Below, piece by piece: positions 53,201-61,102 of a stretch of 64,000 bases of DNA. The position numbers were made by a program, and so were the translations under genes. The notes beneath the pieces were generated by a model. It did no database searches and had not been told where the DNA came from. It was given only the letters and a program-made list of their open reading frames with translations. The stretch is taken from the NCBI RefSeq assembly GCF_019880305.1, contig NZ_CP082301.1, positions 8,122,001 to 8,186,000 of the forward strand. Reading direction: 5' to 3'. This DNA is from Streptomyces decoyicus. GTDB lineage: Bacteria; Actinomycetota; Actinomycetes; Streptomycetales; Streptomycetaceae. Every line of letters starts with the position of its first letter. Within the stretch, counting starts at the first letter, position 1.

Positions 53201-54350
53201 GCTGGCCCGGGTCGACGCGGACTCCGGGATCGCTGTCGGGGTGCTCCGCATCCCGCACGGCGTCGATGAAGAGGGTCCGGACCCCCGGCACCGATGCGAG
53301 GGCCTCGTCGAGGCCGGCGGCGCTGCCGGGTTCGGTGAGCACATGCCGGCACCCGGCGCGCGAGAGCATGATGGCGATGCGGTCGGGCGGAAAGTGCGGC
53401 TCGATGGGCAGGTACACACCGCCGGCCTTGAAGACCGCGATGACCGCGGCCATCCACCCCAGATTGCGCTCGGTGACCACCGCGACGACGCCTTCGCGGC
53501 GCAACCCGCCCGCCAGCAGAGCGTGCGCCAACCGGTTGGCGTGGCCGTTGAGTTCCCGGTAGGTCCACTGCCGGCCCCCGTGCACGGCGGCAACGGCATC
53601 CGGGTGCGCCCGTACCCGCTCTTCGAACAGTTCGTGGAACCGGCGGTCCGGCAGTTCCCGGCTCGGTCCGGCCAGCCCTTCGAGCTGGAGGCGGAGCTCC
53701 TCGGCGGACAGCAGGGACTGCCGCTGGTGCTCGGCATCCGGATCGGCGGCGATCAGGTTGAGCGCCGTGAGGTAGTAGCCGCCGACTCGGGCCGCACAGT
53801 CCTTGTCGAGTACGTCGGTCCGGTACCGCAGTCGCAGCACACCTTGACCGCCGTCGCGGCAGACGGCCACCCACAGCACGGTGTCGCCCACCCCGCCGCC
53901 CTCACCGAGGAGGTCGCACACGGTCTCGGGGGACTCCTCGGCCCGACCCGGCTCCGGACCGGGCTCGCCGACCGGTTCCTGGCGCACCGGCAGCTCTGCC
54001 GCTGCCCGGTGGGCGTCCAGCACGAGGGCCCGCCATGAGGCGGACGCGGTCGTCAGACGGCAGGGCAGCGGCGTGCCGCCCGGCGCGGCGAGGCAGCCGG
54101 TCGTGACCTCGTGGTCGCCGGACAGCGCGGCGAGCACCTTGGCGTGCGCGGCCAGCAGCACCGAACTCAGCGGCACCTCCAGCCGGTCCGCCAGCTGACG
54201 CAGCGTCGCCAGGAGGCGAGCCGGCAGGACCGTCTCGTGCGCGGCGGTGCCCGGTACCGGGGCGTGGGTCCACCGGGGGATCTTGGTGAACGTGCCGTCG
54301 GCCACTGCGCCGCGCTCGTAGTCGGCGTTGGCTTCCGTGGATGCTCTCAT
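50238..54350 (-). CDS. NRPS (partial C-A-T-TE) fused to TauD/SyrP-like oxygenase
   Basis: The 1370-residue protein has a partial condensation-like region (about 35-220, no HHxxxDG), an adenylation domain (about 235-735; FTSGSTGEPKG, NAYGLTETS, GRKDSQVKIRGFR, NGKIDKKAL), a carrier domain (DNFFDCGGTSLSAVE, Ser790) and a thioesterase (WGQSSGTALA, Ser919; His1003). The last 335 residues are an Fe(II)/2-oxoglutarate oxygenase (MCMHHELSY, His1337 in TAHSREPFEG, Arg1346), like the beta-hydroxylase SyrP. By manual alignment the A-domain pocket is D-I-W-Q-V-G-A-D-D-K, whose acidic residues suit a basic amino acid such as diaminopropionate. ATG at 54350 has GGAGG at 9 nt. The oxygenase segment begins at an in-frame ATG (51242) preceded by GAGAGGAG, so it might also be made separately. 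Confidence 0.9.
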   Translation of the reverse strand: MRASTEANADYERGAVADGTFTKIPRWTHAPVPGTAAHETVLPARLLATLRQLADRLEVPLSSVLLAAHAKVLAALSGDHEVTTGCLAAPGGTPLPCRLTTASASWRALVLDAHRAAAELPVRQEPVGEPGPEPGRAEESPETVCDLLGEGGGVGDTVLWVAVCRDGGQGVLRLRYRTDVLDKDCAARVGGYYLTALNLIAADPDAEHQRQSLLSAEELRLQLEGLAGPSRELPDRRFHELFEERVRAHPDAVAAVHGGRQWTYRELNGHANRLAHALLAGGLRREGVVAVVTERNLGWMAAVIAVFKAGGVYLPIEPHFPPDRIAIMLSRAGCRHVLTEPGSAAGLDEALASVPGVRTLFIDAVRDAEHPDSDPGVRVDPGQLAYIYFTSGSTGEPKGAMCEHLGMLNHLYAKIDDLPVDEGQAVAQTAPQCFDISLWQLLSALLVGGRTVLVEQAAVLDVRRFLDTVTDGRVTVLQVVPSYLDVVLSYLEHRPRELPDLRCVSVTGEALKKELVHRWFTAQPGIRLVNAYGLTETSDDTNHEVMDGVPDTERVPVGRPVNNVHVYVVDEHLAPVPLGAPGAIVFSGVCVGRGYINDPERTRTAFMPDPHRPGQRLFRGGDHGRWLPDGKLEFLGRKDSQVKIRGFRIEIGEIENALLRVPGVGDGAVVVTGRAGHSKRLVAFYSGRHAWEADDLRSRLGELLPEYMVPSVFLWRESLPLTANGKIDKKALEALAGELDAPEPGAVGDDDHAPGTPTERRLAAAWATVLGIPQERIGRQDNFFDCGGTSLSAVELAVTLGRLVSVKDVTRHPVLADLAGQVDDGSEPRPGILRPLSEADDAQAGSLVCFPCVSGNTEEFQPLAEALRGTGPALYAVALPAPGTVVAGEPTAPMAQVAEQIADEIVSLRPTGLRLWGQSSGTALAVATAKRLEERGVEVRRVFLGAQLPGDTVDSPPAVKLSAPLTVVVAADDPHTAGFVRRYLDWQRLAERVDLHELPDGGHFFLQTRAKDAAQAVLCDLERPASSRAATERSTTMLSSLPISLPELEREPGKPPMLRVGPTDGAANWAAARRDALRAVVAEHGSVVVRGLGMREPAEVGAVLQGLGVAPVTEREAFALRQTYSEGVYSSSKWPPTQPMCMHHELSYTLEFPGLMLFACLGAPTEGGATAVADSTAVLDALPAALTERFEREGWLLTRSYNEEIGASLEQAFGTEDRGAIEQYCRAHAIECTWQPDGALRTRQRRSAVVRHPVSGRRCWFNQIAFLNEWTMAPEVREYLIDEYGPDGLPFNTRYGNGDPVTEDVVHLLNEVYEAHTARRPWEAGDLLLIDNVRTAHSREPFEGPRDVVVALADPVRLADCSPTVEVTLP

Positions 54351-54356
54351 CGCCAC

Positions 54357-56897
54357 CTACCTCCAGCCCTCGCCGGCGTCCCGGCCACCGGTCTGCCGGG
54401 CCGGATTTCCGCCCCATTGCGCGTGTGGCGGGACGACCTCGCCCTTCATGAGGAAGGAGTCGGGCGCGAGAACCGCGCCGTCACCCATCGCCACGCCGTA
54501 ATGGACGAAGGCACCGACGCCGAGCGTGCAGCCCGAGGCGATCGTGCTGCGGTCGGACTTGAAGGTGCCGTCCTCCTGTGAGTGGCACTGGACGACACTT
54601 CCCATGTTGAGAGTGCAGCCGTCGCCGATGGTGACCAGCGACCGCTCGGTCAGGTAGCAGCCGTCGTCGAAGACCTTTCTGCCGATCCGGACCCCCAGCA
54701 GGCGCCAGATCACGTTCTTGAACGGGGTGCCGTTGAAGATCAGCAGGTACGACTCCGAGGGCACCTTCCAGAAGCGCTCCCGCCGCCAGAAGCGCAGATC
54801 GTAGATCGAGCAGAACAGCGGGGTCAGCGGGTGGAGCGCCGTCACGGCCCGGTCGACCAGCACGAAGTACCCGGCGGCGGACAGGACGACCAGGACATTG
54901 CCCAGCGCGATCGCCCAGGCGCCGATGTGGTCGTAGAGCTCGGCGGCGACCGCCACGAGCAGGGTGACCCACAGGAAATAGAGCCACCGCACCAGCAGAT
55001 AGAGCGCCATGGTGGCAGCGTTGTGCCTGTTCTTGGCGGCGAGGTGGCGGCCCAGCTGCTCGCCGCTCTTCAGCTCGTCGAACGTGCTGTCCCGCTGGAC
55101 CGAGCGCGGAATCTCGAAGCTGGGGGAGCCGAGGAGCCCGACACCCTCCCGGATCTTGCCGTCGACAGGGACCATGACCTTCGTCGCGAGCAGGCAGTTG
55201 TCGCCCGTCCTCCCCCGTGAGGGATAGGTGATCTTGTTTCCGAGATAGTTGCGGGGGCCGATCGATGCCCGGGACACCCGGAAGGACGTGTTCGAGAAGT
55301 CGGCGTTCATGATCGACAGACCGTCGGCGACCATGGTTCCGGTCCCGACGGAACTCAGGTACGGCGTCTCGTGCTTGAGGTCCGTGCCGAAGTTCGACCC
55401 GGTCTGTTCGACCCGCGAGAGGTCGTACCCGAGGCAGCGCCGCAGGTAGTGCACGATGCCGGAGCTGTCGCCGAACAGGCGCGTCAGGAACTTCCGGTTG
55501 GTCGTGAGGGCGATGATCCGGTGCACCCCGTAGTGGAAGCCGTACAGCGGATAGACCTTGCCCGGAGTGATGGTCCGGCTGAGCAGGCGGGGGACGGTGG
55601 CCTGGAAGAGGAGGCCGAAGGGCACGGCAGCGAAGAAGAGCAACGACGCCGCCACGGCGTGCACATAGAACAGCCAGTCCGTGAGGGCCGTGGGGCCCGG
55701 TTCCAGGACCGCGGTGAGCTGCGGCGCCTCGGCCAGCAGAATGCCCACCCCGCCGACCGCCAAGGGCACGTACACGAGCAGCACGGCCAGCAGCTGCAAG
55801 GCACTGTGGGCCGCCCTTCTCCAGGCGCCGCAACCGGCCGGGCCCACAGCCTGGTAGTCGACGTCGGTCCGCTGTGCCGGTGACCCGTGCCAGTGCTCGC
55901 CGTCCGGCACCACCTGCCCGCTGTGCAGGGACGAGGCATGGCCGAGCTGAGCCCCGTCGCCCAGCGCACTCCCGATGTCGAGCACCGTGGCCTCGCTGAT
56001 GACGACGTCCTTCCCGAGCACCACCGCGCCGGTCTGAATCAGGCCGGCATGGGCCCGGTAGCAGCTGAAGAACGAGTCCTTGCGGATGACGGTGTCGTCG
56101 CCGACGGTGAGCAGGTCGGTGCACACCGGCATGTTGCGGGAGAAGACCGCGACGCCCCGCCCGATTTTCGCGCCCAGGGCCCTGAGGTAGAGCGTGTAGA
56201 GCGGCGACCCGACGAACAGGACCAGCGGGTCCGAACGGATCAGCGTCTTGACGACCCAGAAGCGGACGTACGAGAGGCTCCAGACGCGGATCTGCTGGGG
56301 TTTCCACCGGCCGATGAGGACCCACTTCACCAGGATCGGCACGGCACACAGCACCAGGAGTCCGACAGCGCCGAACAGGACCGACCGCAGATACACGTGG
56401 AATGTGCCCGACCCGGCGGCGATCCACGTATAGCCCCAGGTGCTGACGAGCGCGATGAGATACGCATAGCCGAGGAACGTCAGGAACTGGAGCGCTCCGC
56501 ACAGGACGTACTCGGGCGTGCTGGCCGGAGCCGGAGCCGGAGCGGCAGCCGGAGCCGGGGGAGGGGCCGGTGCCTCGACCGGGGGAGAAGGTGCAGGGGC
56601 CGCCACGGCCGCCGCCAGGGCATTGATCGTCGGATTCCGGTAGACGTCCTTCATCGAGACCGACGGCAGGTCGGCACGCTTCCTGACCCGCGCACAGAAA
56701 TGCGCCATCACCAACGAGTCGGCGCCCAGGTCGTCGAAGAAGTGACGGTCGGCCGACACCTGCCCCGCACCCAGGACCTCAGCCAGAGTTGCGGCGAGGA
56801 CCTCCGCGAGACCGGTGCCCGGGGCATCGACAACGCCCCGATCGGTTGAGGACTCCGCTGGGTCTGAGGTCAATTCGTTGACCGGCTTTCCGATCAT
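54357..56897 (-). CDS. Carrier protein fused to Pls/PosA-type NRPS terminal membrane region
   Basis: The 846-residue protein begins with a carrier domain (about 25-105; phosphopantetheine Ser in DDLGADSLVMAHF), a Pro/Ala linker, and then three repeats of a membrane pair followed by a left-handed beta-helix. Membrane pairs lie at about 140-205, 350-420 and 610-690. The helices contain LGAKIGRGVAVFSRNMP, DGLSIMNADFSN and LLGVRIGRKVFDDGCYLTERSLVTIGDG. This is the C-terminal half of epsilon-poly-lysine synthetase (TM1-6 with C1-C3 domains), here without its own A domain. It would make amide bonds between monomers at the membrane, with monomers loaded by the next gene's A domain. ATG at 56897 follows GGGAG; the NRPS ATG is 6 bp past its stop. 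Confidence 0.88.
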   Translation of the reverse strand: MIGKPVNELTSDPAESSTDRGVVDAPGTGLAEVLAATLAEVLGAGQVSADRHFFDDLGADSLVMAHFCARVRKRADLPSVSMKDVYRNPTINALAAAVAAPAPSPPVEAPAPPPAPAAAPAPAPASTPEYVLCGALQFLTFLGYAYLIALVSTWGYTWIAAGSGTFHVYLRSVLFGAVGLLVLCAVPILVKWVLIGRWKPQQIRVWSLSYVRFWVVKTLIRSDPLVLFVGSPLYTLYLRALGAKIGRGVAVFSRNMPVCTDLLTVGDDTVIRKDSFFSCYRAHAGLIQTGAVVLGKDVVISEATVLDIGSALGDGAQLGHASSLHSGQVVPDGEHWHGSPAQRTDVDYQAVGPAGCGAWRRAAHSALQLLAVLLVYVPLAVGGVGILLAEAPQLTAVLEPGPTALTDWLFYVHAVAASLLFFAAVPFGLLFQATVPRLLSRTITPGKVYPLYGFHYGVHRIIALTTNRKFLTRLFGDSSGIVHYLRRCLGYDLSRVEQTGSNFGTDLKHETPYLSSVGTGTMVADGLSIMNADFSNTSFRVSRASIGPRNYLGNKITYPSRGRTGDNCLLATKVMVPVDGKIREGVGLLGSPSFEIPRSVQRDSTFDELKSGEQLGRHLAAKNRHNAATMALYLLVRWLYFLWVTLLVAVAAELYDHIGAWAIALGNVLVVLSAAGYFVLVDRAVTALHPLTPLFCSIYDLRFWRRERFWKVPSESYLLIFNGTPFKNVIWRLLGVRIGRKVFDDGCYLTERSLVTIGDGCTLNMGSVVQCHSQEDGTFKSDRSTIASGCTLGVGAFVHYGVAMGDGAVLAPDSFLMKGEVVPPHAQWGGNPARQTGGRDAGEGWR

Positions 56898-57412
56898 GCG
56901 AGCTCCCTGGAGAAGTTCCGGCCACCGTCGTATGCCGCTCCGGCAATCACCCCTGTCCCCTAGCTGCTCGATTCGCGCCGCACGGGCGCGTCCTACCGTG
57001 TATTCGATGCTCGCGCGTATATGGATTGGTAAAGAGGGACTTTTTCTCATATGTCGGGATTGTGGTTCGAGGGCTGGACGGGCCGATGAACCTGGCACGC
57101 CGGGTGGAGAGCCCCGGCTCGCGGCCGACCGCTCAGGGATCGGCCCGCTGGATGCGAGTCACCGGATATCCCGGCCCGCACGTGGCTGCGCCGTCTTCAT
57201 CGTGCCGCCGTTCAGAGTGCCCGGCGAGGCTCCCGTGCCCCGGAGGAGGGCCGGCTCAGCCGTACGGGCCCCGACCGGCTGCGCTTTCCGTGATGGGGCG
57301 TCAGTGTGAGAGAGCGCGGCCGACGCGTGGCAACGCATTCCGGCGCACGCCTTCCCGGAGCCACGGTCTTCACCACATTCAGGATAGGACGGTTCGACAC
57401 GTTGTGAGGCGA
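56898..57412. other. Divergent promoter region between NRPS operon and ECF sigma gene
   Basis: No gene is supported in these 515 bp, although the frame of the sigma gene stays open back to 57026. The section 56995-57060 is AT-rich (TATATGGATTGGTAAAGAG, then a T-run) and is the most likely site of the leftward operon promoter. The segment 57360-57400 before the sigma gene has CATTCAGGATAGGACGG, a possible promoter for it. Confidence 0.4.
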
Positions 57413-58006
57413 ATGTCGCACACTGCAACCGAGGGGCACCGGCCGCCGGAGCGGTCTGCCGCCGACCGTCGTGTGGACGGTCTGCTCGTGCGGGTTGCCC
57501 AGGGTGACCAGAAGTCGTTCGCCGGCGTGTACGACGCACTCGTGGTGCCCGTGATGGGCATGGCCGGCCGGATCCTGCGTGACGAGGCGCAGGCGGAGGA
57601 GGTGACTCAGGACGTGATGATCGAAGTGTGGCGGACAGCCGCCCGGTTCCGTCCGGAACGCGGCGCCGCGAAGTCATGGGTCCTCACGCTGGCCCACCGG
57701 CGAGCGGTGGAACGGGTGCGATCCGTGCAGGCCAGTACGGACCGTGAACGGAGGGCCGCGCAGCTGTACCACCAGACCCCGTTCGACGAAGTGGTGGAGG
57801 CCGTCGAGGAGCGGGAGCAACGGGCTCGGGTGTACCGCTGCCTGGCCGGCCTCGGCAACATGCAGCGGCTGCCGCTGGTCCTGGCCTACTACCAGGGGCT
57901 GACCTATGCGGAGGTCGCCGAAGCCCTGTCCACACCCCCGGGCACGGTGAAAACGCGGATGCGCACCGGACTGCAGAAACTGCGCGCCTGCCTGGGGAGC
58001 GGCTGA
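57413..58006 (+). CDS. ECF sigma factor, SigK-like (ECF19 type)
   Basis: The 197-residue protein has sigma region 2 (FAGVYDALVVPVMGMAGRILRDEAQAEEVTQDVMIEVWR, about 38-76) and region 4 (QRLPLVLAYYQGLTYAEVAEALSTPPGTVKTRMRTGLQKLR, about 150-192). The linker RGAAKSWVLTLAHRRAVERVR matches mycobacterial SigK. It directs RNA polymerase to a small set of promoters, often in envelope or redox stress. ATG at 57413 has GAGG at 4 nt. Its stop overlaps the anti-sigma start by one base (TGATG). Confidence 0.88.
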   Translation: MSHTATEGHRPPERSAADRRVDGLLVRVAQGDQKSFAGVYDALVVPVMGMAGRILRDEAQAEEVTQDVMIEVWRTAARFRPERGAAKSWVLTLAHRRAVERVRSVQASTDRERRAAQLYHQTPFDEVVEAVEEREQRARVYRCLAGLGNMQRLPLVLAYYQGLTYAEVAEALSTPPGTVKTRMRTGLQKLRACLGSG

Positions 58007-58281
58007 TGGCTGCCGCCGAGGATCCGCGCCTGGCTGTCGGCGCCTATGTCCTGCACGCCCTTCCGCCCGCGGAGGAGGCCGCCTTCGAAGAGCACCTGGC
58101 CGACTGTGACGGCTGCGCCGGGGAGGTCGCCGCCCTGGAGGCCACCGTCGCGTGTCTGGCCGAAGCGGAAGCGGCCACCCCGCCCGCCGCGCTGCGCCGG
58201 CAGGTGCTCGACCGGATTGCGGCCACCGGCCAGGAGCATCTGATGGACGACGTGCCCGCACTGGGACAGGCGCTCAAGTAG
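58006..58281 (+). CDS. Short anti-sigma factor (ZAS domain, no membrane segment)
   Basis: The 91-residue protein has the RskA/ZAS start GAYVLHALPPAEEAAFEEHLADCDGCAGEVAALE, with the H-x3-C-x2-C zinc motif (His, Cys, Cys at about 29, 33, 36). RskA-type partners of SigK are normally about 230 residues with a membrane helix and an external domain. This one stops after the cytoplasmic sigma-binding helix bundle, so it would be soluble and may sense redox state through the zinc cysteines. It is translationally coupled to the sigma gene. Confidence 0.85.
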   Translation: MAAAEDPRLAVGAYVLHALPPAEEAAFEEHLADCDGCAGEVAALEATVACLAEAEAATPPAALRRQVLDRIAATGQEHLMDDVPALGQALK

Positions 58282-58335
58282 ACGGCGGCGTCGCGTCGTG
58301 GCGCGGACTGAACCACGACGCCGTGCCCGCGCCGT

Positions 58336-59379
58336 TCAGTCCAGGTCCGACATGTCGAGTACGAAGCGGTAGTGGACCTCGTTGCGCCGTAGGCGGTCGA
58401 GGGCCTCGTTCACCCGCGCCGAGGGGAGCAGCTCGATGTCGGCGGTGATGCCGTGCTCGGCGCAGAAGTCCAGCATGGCGGCGGTCGCGGGCCTGCCGCC
58501 GCTGCCTGCGGAGCTGAGTTTCTTGCGGCCCACCAGCAGGTCGGTGGTCTCCACGGTGACGGGGCCCAGGTGCCCGAGGTGGCTGAGGGTGCCGTCCATG
58601 GCCACCAGACCGAGGTAGGGGCCCAGGTCGTGCGGGGCGGAGATGGTGTCGATGACGACGTCGAACCGGTCCCGGGCCGCAGCCCTCTGTTCCGGGTCGA
58701 ACGACACGACGAAGCCGTGGGCGCCGAGGCGGCGCGCGTCCTCGGCCTTGTCCGGAGAGCGGCTCACCACCGTGGTCTCGGCGCCGAGCGCCACGGCGAG
58801 CTTGACCGCGAGATGGCCCAGGCCGCCCAGTCCTGCCACGGCGACACGGGTCCGCGGGCCCACGCCGAGAGCCCGCAACGGCTCCCAGACGGTGATCCCC
58901 GCGCAGAGCAGCGGGGCGGCGGCCGCCGGGTCCAGGCCCGCCGGCAGCGGATAGGCGAACCGGTCGCGTACGACGTACTCGCGGGAGAAGGCCCCCAAGG
59001 TGGTCGATCCGTCGTGCCGGTCGGTGCCGCCGTAGGTCAGGGTCGGGAAGGCGCGGCAGAAGTTCTCCTGGCCGGCCCGGCACATGGCGCACTCGTCGCA
59101 CGAGTCGACGATGTTGCCCACCGCCACCTGGTCGCCGACGGCGAAGCGGGTGACCTCGGCCCCGGTCGCGGTCACCATGCCCGTGAACTCATGCCCCGGA
59201 ACCAGCGGGGCGTCCGCCGCGCCGTCCCGGCTGTCGACGGCGTGCAGATCGGTATGGCAGACGCCGCAGTAGTCCACGCGGACCGCGAGGTCGTCGGGGC
59301 GCAGGTCGCGCCGTTCCAGCGGCGCCCGCCGCAGCGCCCGCGCGGGGCCTGCCGCCTGCCATCCCGTGGTGGTCCTCAT
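58336..59379 (-). CDS. NADP-dependent zinc alcohol dehydrogenase (cinnamyl-alcohol dehydrogenase type)
   Basis: The 347-residue protein has VDYCGVCHTDLHAVD and the zinc string GHEFTGMVTATGAEV, the structural-zinc cysteines DSCDECAMCRAGQENFC, and the nucleotide motif VAGLGGLGHLAVKLAVALGA. TYGGTDRHDGSTTLGAFSREYVV is the YahK/CAD signature. It reduces aldehydes or oxidises alcohols with NADP. It is divergent from a TetR regulator across 95 bp that holds two symmetric sites, so induction by an aldehyde-like compound is likely. Confidence 0.9.
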   Translation of the reverse strand: MRTTTGWQAAGPARALRRAPLERRDLRPDDLAVRVDYCGVCHTDLHAVDSRDGAADAPLVPGHEFTGMVTATGAEVTRFAVGDQVAVGNIVDSCDECAMCRAGQENFCRAFPTLTYGGTDRHDGSTTLGAFSREYVVRDRFAYPLPAGLDPAAAAPLLCAGITVWEPLRALGVGPRTRVAVAGLGGLGHLAVKLAVALGAETTVVSRSPDKAEDARRLGAHGFVVSFDPEQRAAARDRFDVVIDTISAPHDLGPYLGLVAMDGTLSHLGHLGPVTVETTDLLVGRKKLSSAGSGGRPATAAMLDFCAEHGITADIELLPSARVNEALDRLRRNEVHYRFVLDMSDLD

Positions 59380-59396
59380 ACCGACTCCTCACAGAC

Positions 59397-59463
59397 AGAC
59401 TGGTTGGTCTATTTCAGCGTAGAAGCCGATCGGGGCCCAGGTAAACCAACTGTTCTGTTTGGT
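59397..59463. promoter_or_regulatory. Two candidate TetR operator sites
   Basis: AGAC-TGGTTG-GTCT (59397-59410) and ACCAA-CTGTTCTGT-TTGGT (59445-59463) lie between the divergent dehydrogenase and TetR genes, one near each start. Both contain TTGGT. They probably form the repressor's dual operator. Confidence 0.45.
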
Positions 59464-59474
59464 AGCGTGAGGGC

Positions 59475-60062
59475 ATGAACGAGCAGCCCCTGACCTCGCG
59501 CGGAGCGGCCACATACCGGCGCATCATCGAGGTGGCGACCCAGGAGTTCGCGGAGCATGGGATCGCCGGCGCCCGCATCGAACGGATCGTGGCCGCCGCC
59601 CGCTCCAACAAGGCGCAGCTCTACACCTACTTCGGCAGCAAGGAAGGGCTCTTCGACGCCATCTTCTTCGGCTCCCTCGAGCGGATCGTGAACGTCGCCC
59701 CGATCGACGCCACCGACCTCGCGGACTGGGCCGTACGCCTCTACGACGAGTACCTCCGCCGCCCCGACCTGATCCGGCTGGCCACCTGGGCGCGCCTGGA
59801 GCGCCGCCCGGCCGGTCATCTGGTCGACGACCCCGACCGCCTCGACGACGGCAAACTGCGCGCCATCAGCGAAGCGCAGGCCGCCGGGCTGGTCCGCAAA
59901 GGGGACCCGTTCGACCTGATGGCCATGGTGATCGCCATGTCCATGGCCTGGTCACCGGTCAGCAACGTCTATGCCGCGACTGCCGAGGAGCCCGACGAAC
60001 TGCACGACCGGCGCCGAGCCCTGCTCCGCGAGAGCGTCCACCGCGCCATGACAGCCGACTGA
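59475..60062 (+). CDS. TetR-family transcription regulator
   Basis: The 195-residue protein has a TetR domain (RRIIEVATQEFAEHGIAGARIERIVAAARSNKAQLYTYFGSKEGLF, about 16-60) and a TetR_C-type C-terminal half (HLVDDPDRLDDGKLRAISEAQAAG). The ATG at 59475 has GAGG very close, so initiation may be weak or leaderless. It is likely to repress the divergent alcohol dehydrogenase. Confidence 0.88.
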   Translation: MNEQPLTSRGAATYRRIIEVATQEFAEHGIAGARIERIVAAARSNKAQLYTYFGSKEGLFDAIFFGSLERIVNVAPIDATDLADWAVRLYDEYLRRPDLIRLATWARLERRPAGHLVDDPDRLDDGKLRAISEAQAAGLVRKGDPFDLMAMVIAMSMAWSPVSNVYAATAEEPDELHDRRRALLRESVHRAMTAD

Positions 60063-60156
60063 AGCGTCCGGCCCGGCTTACCGCTCCCCACCCCACCCCA
60101 CTGCCTCGCCGTTACGGCCCATGACGTGGTGCCGCTGGGCCGGGCGACGGGATTGC

Positions 60157-61095
60157 TCACTGCGCCCACTTCGGTACCCAGGTCTCGGCGTCGCACCGGC
60201 CGGACCGCAGGGAGCCCAGGTAGGTGCGAAGCGTGGCGAGCGCGGGGTGCGGGTTGTCGCCGCGCCAGATCAGAGAGTGCGGGTAGACCGGTGTCGGGTC
60301 GTGCACGGCAATGCGCCGCAAGTCCTGGTCGGCGGGCCAGACGAGGCGGGTCTGATCGCCGACGAAGGTCGCCAGCACCGAGGAGTCGGCGATCGTGTCG
60401 AGAAGCGGCTCGGTGCCGAAGTCGGGGCCGGTCACCTCGATGGTGAGCCCGAACGCGGCGGCGAGGTCGTCGTAGTAGGCGGCCCACTCCGTACCGGCGA
60501 CGATGCCGGGCATCCAGATCCTGCGCCCGGCGAGCTGGGCGGGCGTGACCGACCGGGCGGCGGCGAACTCGTGGGCCGGTCCGGTGAGGAGCTGGACGGG
60601 CTCGTCGTGGACCCGGGCGGCCTCGATGCCGTCGGGCAGCCGCCGCGCGGGCAGGGTGACAGCGCGGAACGACGCGTCGATCGTGCCCGACCGGACAGCG
60701 GCGATGGCGGCGTCGGCGTCGAAGAGCGTCACGACGTCGAGTGCGGTCTCGGGATGCGCGCGGTGGAAGCCGCGCAGCAGACCGGCCGGCGCGAGCCGTC
60801 GGCCGATCACGTCGATGCGCAGCGCACGGCTGCCGGGCCGCACGGAAGCGGCCGCCCGCTCTTCGGCCTGGAGGAGATCGCGGGCGTGCGGCAGGAACGC
60901 CTGCCCGTCGATGGTGAGCCGGGCTCCGCGCGCGCCGCGGGTGAACAGCCGCACACCGAGGTCCTTCTCCAGCGCGGCGATGCGCTTGGAGACGGCCTGC
61001 TGGGTGATCGACAGGTCGGCGGCGGCTTCCTGAAATCGCCCCCCGTCCGCTACGGCGACGACGGTGCGTACGGCATCGAGATCCACGCCGGCCAT
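60157..61095 (-). CDS. LysR-family transcription regulator
   Basis: The 312-residue protein has a LysR winged helix (VDLDAVRTVVAVADGGRFQEAAADLSITQQAVSKRIAALEKDLGVRLFTRG, about 3-55) and a periplasmic-binding-like effector domain. ATG at 61095 is chosen; ATG at 61113 lies inside the perfect operator palindrome. It is divergent from an MFS transporter, which it probably activates or represses in response to the transported compound. Confidence 0.88.
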   Translation of the reverse strand: MAGVDLDAVRTVVAVADGGRFQEAAADLSITQQAVSKRIAALEKDLGVRLFTRGARGARLTIDGQAFLPHARDLLQAEERAAASVRPGSRALRIDVIGRRLAPAGLLRGFHRAHPETALDVVTLFDADAAIAAVRSGTIDASFRAVTLPARRLPDGIEAARVHDEPVQLLTGPAHEFAAARSVTPAQLAGRRIWMPGIVAGTEWAAYYDDLAAAFGLTIEVTGPDFGTEPLLDTIADSSVLATFVGDQTRLVWPADQDLRRIAVHDPTPVYPHSLIWRGDNPHPALATLRTYLGSLRSGRCDAETWVPKWAQ

Positions 61096-61102
61096 CCTAG
61101 GT

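Noticed and set aside
51330-54038. Very long open frame antisense to the NRPS gene
   Set aside because: It mirrors NRPS codons in high-GC DNA, has no ribosome binding site and its product has no recognisable motif.
53690-54250. Full condensation domain at the NRPS N-terminus
   Set aside because: The HHxxxDG motif and N-terminal half are absent; only a C-terminal half-like region is present.
57026-57412. N-terminal extension of the ECF sigma factor
   Set aside because: The extension is unlike any sigma region and covers the AT-rich promoter area; the normal length is reached from 57413.
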